Shown here: one piece after another, positions 1 to 7,610 of the stretch
How positions within the stretch are numbered: the first letter of the stretch is position 1
Layout of the letters: every line of letters begins with the position of its first letter
DNA from: an uncultured Alcaligenaceae bacterium
Lineage (GTDB): Bacteria; Pseudomonadota; Gammaproteobacteria; Burkholderiales; Burkholderiaceae_B
Direction of reading: 5' to 3'
Length of the DNA: 9,190 bases
Assembly: GCA_937952975.1 (NCBI GenBank)
Contig: CALFXX010000149.1
Coordinates: 1 to 9,190 of the forward strand
Translations under genes and position numbers: made by a program
Notes under the pieces: generated by a model
Databases searched by the model: none
What the model was told of the DNA's origin: nothing
Seen by the model: only the letters and a program-made list of their open reading frames with translations

Positions 1-89
1 GCCTCGAGTTGCTCCCAACGTGCAGAGGCACCGGGCAAGGCATCGTTCATACCGCGGATCGCGGTGACTTTTGAAAAAGCTTGGGTCAT
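1..89 (-). CDS. hisS: Histidyl-tRNA synthetase, N-terminal fragment (cut by window edge)
   Basis: Only the first 29 codons are inside the window; the gene continues past position 1. The visible peptide starts MTQAFSKVTAIRGMNDALPG. The IRGMNDxLP segment is the conserved N-terminal signature of class II histidyl-tRNA synthetase, which charges tRNA-His with histidine in the cytoplasm. The ATG at 89-87 lies 9 bases after the ispG stop, so the gene is almost certainly co-transcribed with ispG. The ispG-hisS order is conserved in many beta- and gammaproteobacteria. The ribosome binding site is weak: only an AAAG-like stretch that overlaps the ispG stop region. Catalytic motifs cannot be checked because the rest of the gene is absent. 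Confidence 0.88.
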   Translation of the reverse strand, partial: MTQAFSKVTAIRGMNDALPGASARWEQLE

Positions 90-98
90 GTCTTAACT

Positions 99-1433
99 TT
101 AAATGGCACGCGCGCCGTAGCGACGCGATACGTACTCTTGAACAATCGTTTGAAATTCTTCGGCAATGTGATCGCCTTTCAGGGTGACCGTGCGCTGTCC
201 ATCGACAAACACCGGTGCTGCCGGCACCTCGCCCGTGCCGGGCAGGCTAATCCCTAAGTCGGCGTGACGACTTTCTCCGGGCCCGTTCACCACGCACCCC
301 ATCACCGCCACGTTCATTGACTCAACGCCGGGGTATTGAGTTTTCCAGACGGGCATTTGCTCGCGCAGGTAGGTCTGAATACGATCGGCTAGCTCTTGGA
401 AAACAGTGCTGCTGGTACGGCCACAACCGGGGCACGCGACCACCATGGGGGTGAACGCCCGCAACCCCATTGTCTGCAAAATTTCTTGCGCAACGACAAC
501 TTCGCGTGTGCGATCGCCGCCAGGCTCGGGAGTCAGTGAAATTCGAATCGTGTCGCCAATCCCTTCTTGCAACAGCACGCTCAGCGCAGCCGTCGAGGCA
601 ACAATTCCTTTACTGCCCATGCCTGCTTCAGTCAGCCCCAGATGCAATGGGTAGTCGCAACGCGCCGCCAAATCGCGATAGACCGCGATCAGATCCTGCA
701 CGTGACTGACTTTGCACGACAAAATAATGGCATTGGGACTTAAGCCAAGCTCTTCGGCACGTTGAGCATTGCTAATGGCCGAAACCACCAAGGCATCACG
801 CATCACAGCTTGTGCCTCACGTGGCGCAGCGAGCTTGCTGTTGTCGTCCATCATGCGAGCAAGCAATTCGTGATCGAGGCTTCCCCAATTCACGCCAATG
901 CGTACAGGCTTGTTGTGGCGACACGCAACCTCAATCATTTGAGCAAAATTATCGTCGCGTCTTTTACCGCCCCCCATATTGCCTGGGTTAATGCGATATT
1001 TGGATAACGCCTGTGCGCACTCAGGAAACTGAGTCAACAGTTTGTGCCCGTTGTAATGAAAGTCACCGACCAGGGGAACTGAAATGCCCATACGATCGAG
1101 ATGCTCGCGGATCGCAGCCACCTCTTTCGCAGCTTCAGGCGTATTGACAGTAATCCGTACAATCTCAGAGCCAGCAAGAGCCAATTCTTTAACTTGAATC
1201 GCCGTGGCAACTGCGTCTGCCGTGTCGGTGTTGGTCATGGACTGCACCAGCACGGGGGCTTGCCCACCGATCGACAGTACTTTACCGCCCCACTCTATGG
1301 GCACGAGTCGTGTGCGATGACGGGTCTGTGCTCCGACGAGCACACCAGTCGACTGAGGCACGGAGTTCGTCTCGGTCAAGCCTGTGGGCGCAGAGTTGCT
1401 CTCAGTTGAGGCTGCGCGCGTAGACTGGCTCAT
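99..1433 (-). CDS. ispG: 4-hydroxy-3-methylbut-2-en-1-yl diphosphate synthase (IspG/GcpE)
   Basis: IspG reduces methylerythritol cyclodiphosphate to HMBPP in the non-mevalonate isoprenoid pathway, using a [4Fe-4S] cluster in the cytoplasm. The 444-residue product has a TIM-barrel N-terminal part (QSMTNTDT at 64-71, NPGNMGG at 149-155, RIGVNWGSL at 178-186, LGLTEAG at 265-271). Its C-terminal cluster domain carries ACPGCGRTSS (Cys334, Cys337) and MGCVVNGPGE (Cys380, Glu387), matching the three cysteines and glutamate that bind the cluster in the family. It is longer than the E. coli enzyme (about 372), partly through a Ser/Thr-rich N-terminal extension of about 30 residues. I chose the ATG at 1433 because it overlaps the rodZ stop as ATGA and has a GGAG 10 bases upstream. 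The reading frame is open further upstream inside rodZ, but that is a shadow. A GTG at 1343 is a less likely start. It sits between rodZ and hisS in the cluster. Confidence 0.96.
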   Translation of the reverse strand: MSQSTRAASTESNSAPTGLTETNSVPQSTGVLVGAQTRHRTRLVPIEWGGKVLSIGGQAPVLVQSMTNTDTADAVATAIQVKELALAGSEIVRITVNTPEAAKEVAAIREHLDRMGISVPLVGDFHYNGHKLLTQFPECAQALSKYRINPGNMGGGKRRDDNFAQMIEVACRHNKPVRIGVNWGSLDHELLARMMDDNSKLAAPREAQAVMRDALVVSAISNAQRAEELGLSPNAIILSCKVSHVQDLIAVYRDLAARCDYPLHLGLTEAGMGSKGIVASTAALSVLLQEGIGDTIRISLTPEPGGDRTREVVVAQEILQTMGLRAFTPMVVACPGCGRTSSTVFQELADRIQTYLREQMPVWKTQYPGVESMNVAVMGCVVNGPGESRHADLGISLPGTGEVPAAPVFVDGQRTVTLKGDHIAEEFQTIVQEYVSRRYGARAI

Positions 1434-1918
1434 TTTGTCCAGGCTCCAAGCCACGCGGGCAACCAGGCCGAAGGCACTAAGCCTTGCCAGATCGCCACGC
1501 CTGCCGCCACTAAAGCCAAAATCACGATCAACACAAACCAAACCACCGAGCCACCTTGCCGGTGTTCGATTTCGTGCGCACCCAAGGTGCGGGTCGACGT
1601 GTGGTTGGCGATACCGCCTTCAACGCGCCCGATATAGGGCTCGAGCATCGCCTCAATAGGCTTTGAGTCAATTTCTAAGAGTTTGGCGTAGTTTTTTACC
1701 AGGCTTTTTAAAGGAAGCCCTCGGGGGAGGCTTTCAAAGCGCTCGGCCTCAAGGGCATCAATGAGCCTGGCCGGGTACTTGAGCCGAACTTCAACATCTT
1801 GCAACGAAAAACCTTTTGACACCCGTACGCTACGTAAGGAGCCAGCCGAAATAATGAGTTCATGTTGAACAGGTGCGGACTCTTCGCGCAAAGGATTTTT
1901 CAATTCGACGTCGGTCAT
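1430..1918 (-). CDS. rodZ: RodZ-like membrane protein: cytoplasmic HTH plus one TM, no periplasmic domain
   Basis: The 162-residue protein has an Xre/Cro-type helix-turn-helix domain of the RodZ kind at about residues 24-88 (GSLRSVRVSKGFSLQDVEVR, then YPARLIDALEAERFESLP and LVKNYAKLLEID). A polar linker (about 95-122) follows, then one hydrophobic segment at about 124-144 (VVWFVLIVILALVAAGVAIW), then a Trp-rich tail of 18 residues. RodZ links MreB to the cell-wall elongation machinery in rod-shaped bacteria. E. coli RodZ is about 337 residues with a periplasmic beta domain (DUF4115), which is missing here. The stop is clean and overlaps the ispG start as ATGA, so nothing suggests a recent frameshift. 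The start ATG at 1918 overlaps the rlmN stop as ATGA and has an AGAGG 7 bases upstream. Position between rlmN and ispG supports RodZ orthology; function is inferred from the HTH and context. Confidence 0.8.
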   Translation of the reverse strand: MTDVELKNPLREESAPVQHELIISAGSLRSVRVSKGFSLQDVEVRLKYPARLIDALEAERFESLPRGLPLKSLVKNYAKLLEIDSKPIEAMLEPYIGRVEGGIANHTSTRTLGAHEIEHRQGGSVVWFVLIVILALVAAGVAIWQGLVPSAWLPAWLGAWTK

Positions 1919-3063
1919 GCTCGAACCTCTTTTATCGGAATCGATCGTTTCAAAGCCATTTGTTCGCTTAAACGCGTACGGTCTTGTACTTCGCCCGCCA
2001 ACTGCCCGCAGGCCGCATCAATATCGTCACCGCGCGTCTTACGCACAGTGGTGACAATGCCGGCGTCGCTCAGTATTTGAGAGAACGTCTTGATCCGTGC
2101 GGCTGCCGAGCGTTTAAGCCCCGAAGCGGGAAAGGGATTAAAGGGAATAAGATTCAGTTTGCAGTGCACGCGGCGCACAAGTTCGATGAGCTCGCGCGCA
2201 TGCTGATCGGTGTCATTTACACCATCAAGCATCACATACTCGAACGTAATGAAATCGCGCGGTGCAAACTCAAGATAGCGCTCGCAGGCGGCCAGCAACT
2301 CAGCGAGCGGATATTTTTTGTTCAAGGGAACGAGCTGATCACGCAACGCATCGTTGGGGGCATGCAGCGAAACAGCGAGAGCCACGGGGCAATCTTGCGA
2401 CAGGCGATCCATCATTGGCACAACGCCCGAGGTAGAAACCGTGACCCGTCGCCGTGACAAACCATAGGCATTGTCATCAAGCATCAAACGCACGGCAGTG
2501 ACCACCGGATCGTAATTGAGCAGAGGCTCTCCCATGCCCATCATCACAACATTGCTGATCACCCGGGTATCGGCGATTTTGTCGCCGGCCATCAGTCGGG
2601 AAGAATCGATGTCTTTTAACAGTTCGTGACGCGCCCACCACAATTGGCCGATGATTTCGGCAGCGGTAAGGTTACGGTTAAAGCCTTGGTGTCCGGTTGA
2701 GCAAAAGCGGCAACCAACGTTACAGCCGGCCTGACTTGAGATGCAAAGCGTGCCGCGATCATCTTCGGGGATAAACACCGATTCAATTGCGTTGCCCTGA
2801 CCCACATCAAACAGCCATTTACGGGTGCCGTCACTTGAGCGTTGCTGAGTCAGCACCGCTGGAGCCTGCACCACGCACTGTTCTGTCAACTGGGCGCGAA
2901 AGTCGCGCGCCAGATCAGTCATATCATCAAAGCAGCTGGTATTGCGCTGATGCACCCACTTTTGCAATTGCCGGGCACGAAACGGCTTGCCCCCCCACTG
3001 CCCCACTAACTGGGTCAGTGCCGGAGCATCGAGCCCAAGCAGATTGATTGGTTCAGGATGCAT
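1915..3063 (-). CDS. rlmN: Dual-specificity 23S rRNA/tRNA adenine-C2 methyltransferase RlmN
   Basis: RlmN is a cytoplasmic radical-SAM enzyme that methylates C2 of A2503 in 23S rRNA and A37 in some tRNAs. The 382-residue protein shows the radical-SAM cluster motif CxxxCxxC as GCNVGCRFCSTG (Cys114, Cys118, Cys121). The two extra cysteines of the methyl-transfer mechanism are also present: Cys107 (GTLCISSQ, seven before the cluster as in E. coli) and Cys352 (DIDAACGQL). Other family blocks are MMGMGEPLLNYD at 174-185, VTVSTSGVVP at 207-216, VSLHAPND at 231-238 and LIPFNPFP at 305-312. I start at the ATG at 3063; an in-frame TTG three codons earlier (3072) is possible. Neither start has a strong ribosome binding site. 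It follows ndk by 30 bases with no terminator, and its TGA overlaps the rodZ ATG. It is complete with all key residues. Confidence 0.96.
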   Translation of the reverse strand: MHPEPINLLGLDAPALTQLVGQWGGKPFRARQLQKWVHQRNTSCFDDMTDLARDFRAQLTEQCVVQAPAVLTQQRSSDGTRKWLFDVGQGNAIESVFIPEDDRGTLCISSQAGCNVGCRFCSTGHQGFNRNLTAAEIIGQLWWARHELLKDIDSSRLMAGDKIADTRVISNVVMMGMGEPLLNYDPVVTAVRLMLDDNAYGLSRRRVTVSTSGVVPMMDRLSQDCPVALAVSLHAPNDALRDQLVPLNKKYPLAELLAACERYLEFAPRDFITFEYVMLDGVNDTDQHARELIELVRRVHCKLNLIPFNPFPASGLKRSAAARIKTFSQILSDAGIVTTVRKTRGDDIDAACGQLAGEVQDRTRLSEQMALKRSIPIKEVRA

Positions 3064-3093
3064 GCAGAGCAAGCCACTTTTTAATCAACCGAA

Positions 3094-3519
3094 TTAACGG
3101 CTGTGGATGTTGATTTCTGGAAAGAAAAACGCGATCTCAACGGCAGCAGTTTCAGGCGCGTCAGAGCCGTGTACTGCGTTGGCATCGATGCTGTCAGCGA
3201 AATCAGCACGGATCGTGCCTTTTTCTGCTTTTTTAGGATCGGTTGCGCCCATCAGGTCGCGGTTTGTTTGAATGGCGTTTGCGCCTTCAAGCACCTGTAC
3301 GAACACTGGACCTGAAATCATGAAATCGACCAGGTCTTTGAAGAAGGGACGAGCACTGTGCACAGCGTAAAAACGCTCGGCATCAGCACGCGACAACTGC
3401 TGCAGGCGTGCAGCAATCACTTTCAAGCCTTTGGCTTCAAAGCGCGAAACAATTTGACCGATCACATTTTTTGCGACGGCATCAGGCTTGATAATCGATA
3501 GGGTACGTTCGACAGACAT
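3094..3519 (-). CDS. ndk: Nucleoside diphosphate kinase
   Basis: Ndk transfers the gamma phosphate from ATP to other NDPs through a phosphohistidine, balancing cytoplasmic NTP and dNTP pools. The 141-residue length is typical of bacterial Ndk. The catalytic histidine is His117 in NAVHGSDAPETA. Other hallmarks are TLSIIKPDAVAKN at 6-18, RPFFKDLVDFMISGPV at 57-72 and GATDPKKAEKGTIRADF at 91-107. The ATG at 3519 is preferred: a GGAG sits 6 bases upstream, and the only upstream in-frame start is a TTG (3531) that overlaps that site. It is the first gene of the minus-strand ndk-rlmN-rodZ-ispG-hisS cluster, transcribed divergently from valS. Confidence 0.97.
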   Translation of the reverse strand: MSVERTLSIIKPDAVAKNVIGQIVSRFEAKGLKVIAARLQQLSRADAERFYAVHSARPFFKDLVDFMISGPVFVQVLEGANAIQTNRDLMGATDPKKAEKGTIRADFADSIDANAVHGSDAPETAAVEIAFFFPEINIHSR

Positions 3520-3580
3520 GTAAAACTCCAATATTTCTCAATAAAAACAGGGACTTTGCTTACGCCCACCGTAACCCGAT

Positions 3581-3609
3581 ATTCTAGCACGGCACTAAAC
3601 TCGACAACA
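3581..3609 (-). promoter_or_regulatory. Candidate sigma-70 promoter for the ndk cluster
   Basis: On the minus strand a TAGAAT at 3586-3581 resembles a -10 box and would give a transcript with a leader of roughly 55 bases before the ndk ATG. The matching -35 is poor: the nearest candidate is TTGTCG ending 15 bases upstream. It lies in the only sizeable non-coding gap before ndk, which is the main reason to place a promoter here. This is motif reading by eye only. Confidence 0.3.
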
Positions 3610-3618
3610 TCCTAAAAT
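3590..3618 (+). promoter_or_regulatory. Candidate sigma-70 promoter for valS-galU
   Basis: TAAAAT at 3613-3618 resembles a -10 box, followed by a GC-rich stretch where the transcript could start near 3625, leaving a leader of about 65 bases before the valS ATG. No good -35 is visible at the expected spacing (the hexamer there is CGGCAC). The candidate overlaps the ndk promoter candidate on the other strand, so the two may interfere. I saw no leader peptide or T-box-like structure in the leader. Confidence 0.3.
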
Positions 3619-3690
3619 AGCGGGCTTGAACTGAACTTGTGGCGGCCTGACTGCACGCCTGACACACTGCCTAACACTTGCGGAACCCCT

Positions 3691-6666
3691 ATGAACCAGC
3701 CCAGCCCACTTCCAGATGTGGATCTCTCAAAAAGCTTCGAACCGGCCGAGATCGAAGCCCGTTGGTATCCCGAATGGGAGCGTCGGGGTTATTTTGCCGC
3801 CGGCCAGCACGTGCAAGCGCCTGCGTCTGGTTCAGCCGCTGCAGGGCAGACCCCTGCCCCCGCCTACGCGATTCAGTTCCCGCCGCCCAATGTGACGGGC
3901 ACCCTGCACATGGGGCACGCGTTCAATCAAACCATCATGGACGGGCTGATCCGCTATCACCGCATGCTGGGATGCGATACCGTGTTTGTGCCAGGCACCG
4001 ACCACGCAGGTATCGCCACTCAAATTGTGGTTGAACGCCAACTTGACGCGCAAAAGGTATCGCGCCACGACCTCGGTCGCGAAAACTTCATCAAAAAGGT
4101 CTGGGAGTGGAAAGAAGTCTCGGGCAACACAATCACTAGTCAGGTGCGCCGTTTGGGCGCCTCGGCCGACTGGCCCCGTGAATATTTCACGATGGATGCC
4201 CAGATGTCCGAGGGGGTCGTTGAAACCTTTGTGCGCCTGCACAAGCAGGGCTTGATCTATCGCGGCAAGCGTTTGGTGAACTGGGACCCCAAACTAATGA
4301 CTGCGGTGTCCGACCTCGAGGTGCAAGCGGTCGAAACTGAAGGGCACTTGTGGCATATCCAGTACCCGTTTGTGGATGGCCCCCAAACGATTACGCAAGC
4401 TGACGGCACGGTGCAGACACTCACCGGCATGACGATCGCGACCACTCGCCCAGAAACCATGCTGGCCGATGGCGCGCTGTGCGTACACCCCGATGACGAA
4501 CGCTACAAGCATCTGGTCGGCAAGATGGTCGACCTGCCCTTGTGTAACCGCCAGATTCCGATCATTGCCGATAGTTTTGTTGATCAAGCCTTTGGGACGG
4601 GCTGCGTCAAAATCACGGGCGCCCACGACTTTAACGATTACGCCTGCGCGATGCGTCATGGCTTGCCCTTGATTGTGATTTTTACGCTCGACGCGAAAGT
4701 CAGCGATCAGGGCCCCGAGCAATTTCGAGGCATGGATCGTTTCGATGCACGCAAGGCCGTTGTCGCCGAACTTGAGCAGCAAGGGTTTTTGGTCAAGATT
4801 GAAGCGCACAAAATGATGCAGCCACGCGGCGATCGCAGCGGTGCCGTACTCGAGCCCATGTTGACCGACCAATGGTTTGTGGCCATGAGCAAGCCTGCGC
4901 CCGCCGACACACTACACCCCGGCAAAAGCATTACTGAGGTGGCGCTTGAAGTTGTGGCAAAAGGCGAGGTGCAGTTCTACCCCTCAAACTGGACAACCAC
5001 CTACAACCAGTGGCTTGAAAACATTCAAGACTGGTGCATTTCACGTCAACTATGGTGGGGCCATCAGATCCCCGCCTGGTACGCAGCAGATGGGCAAGTG
5101 TTTGTCGCGCACTCTGAGGCTGAGGCGCTTAGCCAGGCCGCAGCTGCAGGCGTGACGGGCCCACTGACACGCGACCCCGACGTGCTGGACACCTGGTTCT
5201 CGTCAGCACTCGTGCCCTTCACCACCATGGGATGGCCCGAGCAAACCGCTGACTACGCCCGCTATTTGCCATCAAGCGTGTTAGTCACCGGCTTTGACAT
5301 TATCTTTTTTTGGGTCGCGCGCATGGTCATGATGACTACGCACCTGACGGGTCAAGTACCTTTTAAACACGTGTATGTACATGGCTTGATTCGCGACGCC
5401 GAAGGCCAAAAAATGAGCAAATCAAAGGGCAACACGCTTGACCCTGTGGATTTGATTGATGGGGTCGATCTTGAAACCCTGGTGGGTAAGCGCACCTATG
5501 GTCTCATGAACCCCAAGCAAGCCGGCGCCATTGAAAAAACCACCCGCAAGCAATTTCCGGACGGCATCCCTGCCTTCGGCACCGATGCGCTGCGCTTTAC
5601 GATGGCCGCCTACGCAAGCCTTGGGCGCAATATTAATTTTGATCTGAAGCGCTGCGAAGGCTATCGCAACTTTTGCAACAAACTCTGGAACGCAACCCGC
5701 TTTGTGCTGATGAACTGCGAAGGCCAAGACTGCGGCCTGAAAGAGCACACCAAGGCCGAATGCGCGCCACCACGCACTGGGGACAACGGCGAGCAGATCC
5801 CGGCCGGGCCGTTTTACCAGTACATGAAGTTCAGCCAGGCCGACCGCTGGATCTCATCGCTGCTGCAGCAAACCGAGGCCGAAGTCGCCAAAGGTTTTGC
5901 CGAGTACCGCCTGGACAATGTGGCCAGCGCCATTTATGAATTCGTGTGGAACGAGTACTGCGACTGGTATTTGGAAATCGCCAAAGTGCAAATCCAAACT
6001 GGCGGCCCCGCCGAGCAGCGCGCCACCCGCCGCACCCTGATCCGCACGCTCGAAGCGATTTTGCGTTTGGCGCACCCCATCATTCCGTTCATCACCGAAG
6101 CGCTGTGGCAAAAAGTCGCGCCGGTGGCCGGCCTGCCCGGCCCCTCGGTCAGCGTGGCCCGCTACCCTGAAGCGCAGCTGAACAAGATCGACGAGCAAGC
6201 CATCGCCAGTGTGAATCAACTCAAGTCGCTGATCGACGCCTGTCGCAATTTGCGCGGCGAGATGAACGTGCCGGCCTCCACCAAGATGCCGCTTTACGCG
6301 CTGGGCAACGCCGAGTTCATGCGCGCCCATGCGGCGGTGCTGCAGTCGCTGGCCAAGCTGAGCGAAGTGAAAATTTTTGACGACGAAACCGCCTGGCAAG
6401 CCGCCGCGCAATCGGCCCCGGTGGCCATGGTGGGCGGCACGCGCATGTGCCTGTTCATCGAGGTCGATGTGGCGGCCGAAAAAATCCGCTTGAGCAAAGA
6501 AATCACCCGTCTGGAAGGCGAAATCGCCAAAGCCCAAAACAAGCTGAGCAACGAAGCCTTTGTGGCCAAAGCGCCGCCTGCGGTGATTGCGCAAGAAAAG
6601 CAACGTGTCACGGATTTTTCAGACACGGTGGGTAAGATGCGCGAGCAGCTCAGCCGTTTGGCTTGA
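3691..6666 (+). CDS. valS: Valyl-tRNA synthetase
   Basis: ValRS charges tRNA-Val in the cytoplasm and hydrolyses mischarged Thr-tRNA. The 991-residue protein is a class Ia synthetase. HIGH motif: PPPNVTGTLHMGH with HMGH at 73-76. Editing (CP1) domain: about 215-390, including TTRPET at 251-256 and GTGCVKITGAHDFNDY at 302-317. DWCISRQLWWG lies at 447-457 and the KMSKS loop at 574-578. The helical anticodon-binding domain begins near 717 (ADRWISSLLQ), and a C-terminal coiled-coil tRNA arm spans about 926-991. Two low-complexity inserts stand out: an Ala/Pro/Gly stretch at about 37-60 and a linker at about 684-713. The ATG at 3691 gives a normal N-terminus; a TTG at 3637 would add 18 residues unlike the family. 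The upstream ribosome site is weak (GGAA). Base composition and Leu codons change in the last third of the gene. Confidence 0.97.
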   Translation: MNQPSPLPDVDLSKSFEPAEIEARWYPEWERRGYFAAGQHVQAPASGSAAAGQTPAPAYAIQFPPPNVTGTLHMGHAFNQTIMDGLIRYHRMLGCDTVFVPGTDHAGIATQIVVERQLDAQKVSRHDLGRENFIKKVWEWKEVSGNTITSQVRRLGASADWPREYFTMDAQMSEGVVETFVRLHKQGLIYRGKRLVNWDPKLMTAVSDLEVQAVETEGHLWHIQYPFVDGPQTITQADGTVQTLTGMTIATTRPETMLADGALCVHPDDERYKHLVGKMVDLPLCNRQIPIIADSFVDQAFGTGCVKITGAHDFNDYACAMRHGLPLIVIFTLDAKVSDQGPEQFRGMDRFDARKAVVAELEQQGFLVKIEAHKMMQPRGDRSGAVLEPMLTDQWFVAMSKPAPADTLHPGKSITEVALEVVAKGEVQFYPSNWTTTYNQWLENIQDWCISRQLWWGHQIPAWYAADGQVFVAHSEAEALSQAAAAGVTGPLTRDPDVLDTWFSSALVPFTTMGWPEQTADYARYLPSSVLVTGFDIIFFWVARMVMMTTHLTGQVPFKHVYVHGLIRDAEGQKMSKSKGNTLDPVDLIDGVDLETLVGKRTYGLMNPKQAGAIEKTTRKQFPDGIPAFGTDALRFTMAAYASLGRNINFDLKRCEGYRNFCNKLWNATRFVLMNCEGQDCGLKEHTKAECAPPRTGDNGEQIPAGPFYQYMKFSQADRWISSLLQQTEAEVAKGFAEYRLDNVASAIYEFVWNEYCDWYLEIAKVQIQTGGPAEQRATRRTLIRTLEAILRLAHPIIPFITEALWQKVAPVAGLPGPSVSVARYPEAQLNKIDEQAIASVNQLKSLIDACRNLRGEMNVPASTKMPLYALGNAEFMRAHAAVLQSLAKLSEVKIFDDETAWQAAAQSAPVAMVGGTRMCLFIEVDVAAEKIRLSKEITRLEGEIAKAQNKLSNEAFVAKAPPAVIAQEKQRVTDFSDTVGKMREQLSRLA

Positions 6667-6687
6667 TGCCCCTTTGAAAGTCACTCC

Positions 6688-7572
6688 ATGGCCCTGAACA
6701 CCATCCGCAAAGCCGTTTTCCCTGTCGCCGGATTGGGCACGCGCTTTTTGCCAGCCACCAAAGCCGCGCCCAAAGAAATGCTGCCGGTGGTGGACAAACC
6801 GCTGATTCAGTACGCGGTCGAAGAAGCCTATGCCGCCGGCGTGCGCCACATGATCTTTGTCACCGGGCGCAGCAAGCGCGCCATCGAAGACCACTTTGAC
6901 ACCGCCTACGAGCTGGAAACCGAACTCGAAGCGGCGCACAAAGACGAACTGTTGGCCTTGGTGCGCTCAGTCCAGCCCGACGACATGGTCTGCGCCTATG
7001 TGCGGCAAAACCGCATGCTGGGCCTGGGCCACGCGGTGCTGTGCGCCGAGCCGCTGGTCGGCAACGAGCCTTTTGCCGTGCTGCTGGCTGACGACTTGAT
7101 GATTGGCCAGCCGCAGGGCCCCAGCGTGTTGGCGCAAATGGTCAGTGCCTTCAGTCAACAGGGCCGCTCCGTGCTGGCGGTGCAAGAAGTACCGCTGGAC
7201 CAAACCCGCCGCTACGGCATTGTGGCGGGCGAGTCGGCCGGCAAACAGTTGATCCGTGTCGAGCACATTGTGGAAAAACCCGCCCCTGAAAAAGCCCCGT
7301 CGCGCATGGGCGTGGCCGGTCGCTACATTTTGACGCCGGGTATTTTTGACGAGATCCGCAACCAGCCCACCGGCGTGGGCGGCGAGATCCAACTCACCGA
7401 TGCGATTGCCCGCCTGATGGCACGTGAGGCGGTGTACGCCTTTCAGTACGAAGGCAAACGCTACGACTGCGGCAGCAAAGAAGGCTTTTTGGAAGCCACG
7501 GTGGAACTGGCTTTGCAGCACCCGCAAGTGGGTGACTCGTTTCGCGCTTACCTCAAAGGCTTGGCGCTGTAA
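6688..7572 (+). CDS. galU: UTP--glucose-1-phosphate uridylyltransferase
   Basis: GalU makes UDP-glucose from UTP and glucose-1-phosphate, feeding lipopolysaccharide, exopolysaccharide and galactose metabolism. The 294-residue product matches the usual length. Visible motifs are the nucleotide-binding loop GLGTRFLPATKAAPKEMLPV at 15-34, the metal-site region LLADDL at 132-137, the VEKPAP segment at 195-200, and GVGGEIQLTDAI at 229-240. KRYDCGSKEGFLEA (257-270) is the conserved C-terminal block of bacterial GalU. It starts 21 bases after the valS stop with GAAAG about 8 bases before the ATG, so the two genes are probably co-transcribed. G+C is high (about 66% in a hand-counted 300-base block) with mainly CTG for leucine, unlike the left half of the window. 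Confidence 0.97.
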   Translation: MALNTIRKAVFPVAGLGTRFLPATKAAPKEMLPVVDKPLIQYAVEEAYAAGVRHMIFVTGRSKRAIEDHFDTAYELETELEAAHKDELLALVRSVQPDDMVCAYVRQNRMLGLGHAVLCAEPLVGNEPFAVLLADDLMIGQPQGPSVLAQMVSAFSQQGRSVLAVQEVPLDQTRRYGIVAGESAGKQLIRVEHIVEKPAPEKAPSRMGVAGRYILTPGIFDEIRNQPTGVGGEIQLTDAIARLMAREAVYAFQYEGKRYDCGSKEGFLEATVELALQHPQVGDSFRAYLKGLAL

Positions 7573-7577
7573 CGCGA

Positions 7578-7610
7578 GACTGCCACGTCGCTGCGCTCCT
7601 CGCAGTGACG
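7578..7610 (-). repeat. Inverted copy of the GTCATTGCGAGC-type short repeat
   Basis: Read on the minus strand this stretch begins CGTCACTGCGAGGAGCGCAG and continues GCGACGTGGCAGTC. That is the full form of an interspersed repeat with a GTCATTGCGAGGAGCGAAGC-like core, which I recall as scattered through many bacterial genomes. It is inverted relative to the three units at 7630-7706, and it lies just after the galU stop in the gap between convergent genes. Its core forms the hairpin listed as a terminator candidate. Confidence 0.7.

Noticed and set aside
1434..1541. Longer IspG start at 1541
   Set aside because: This 36-residue addition lies inside rodZ in another frame and has no family similarity. 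The ATGA-coupled start at 1433 has a proper ribosome site.
3637..3690. TTG start for valS adding 18 residues
   Set aside because: The added residues do not look like a ValRS N-terminus and lie where the 5' leader is expected. The ATG at 3691 gives a normal protein.
5854..6603. Long open frame (249 residues) antisense to the 3' part of valS
   Set aside because: It is rich in His, Arg, Gly and Phe, as expected from the complement of GC-rich codons. It shows no recognisable domain and lies wholly inside a clear valS. High G+C makes such shadow frames common.
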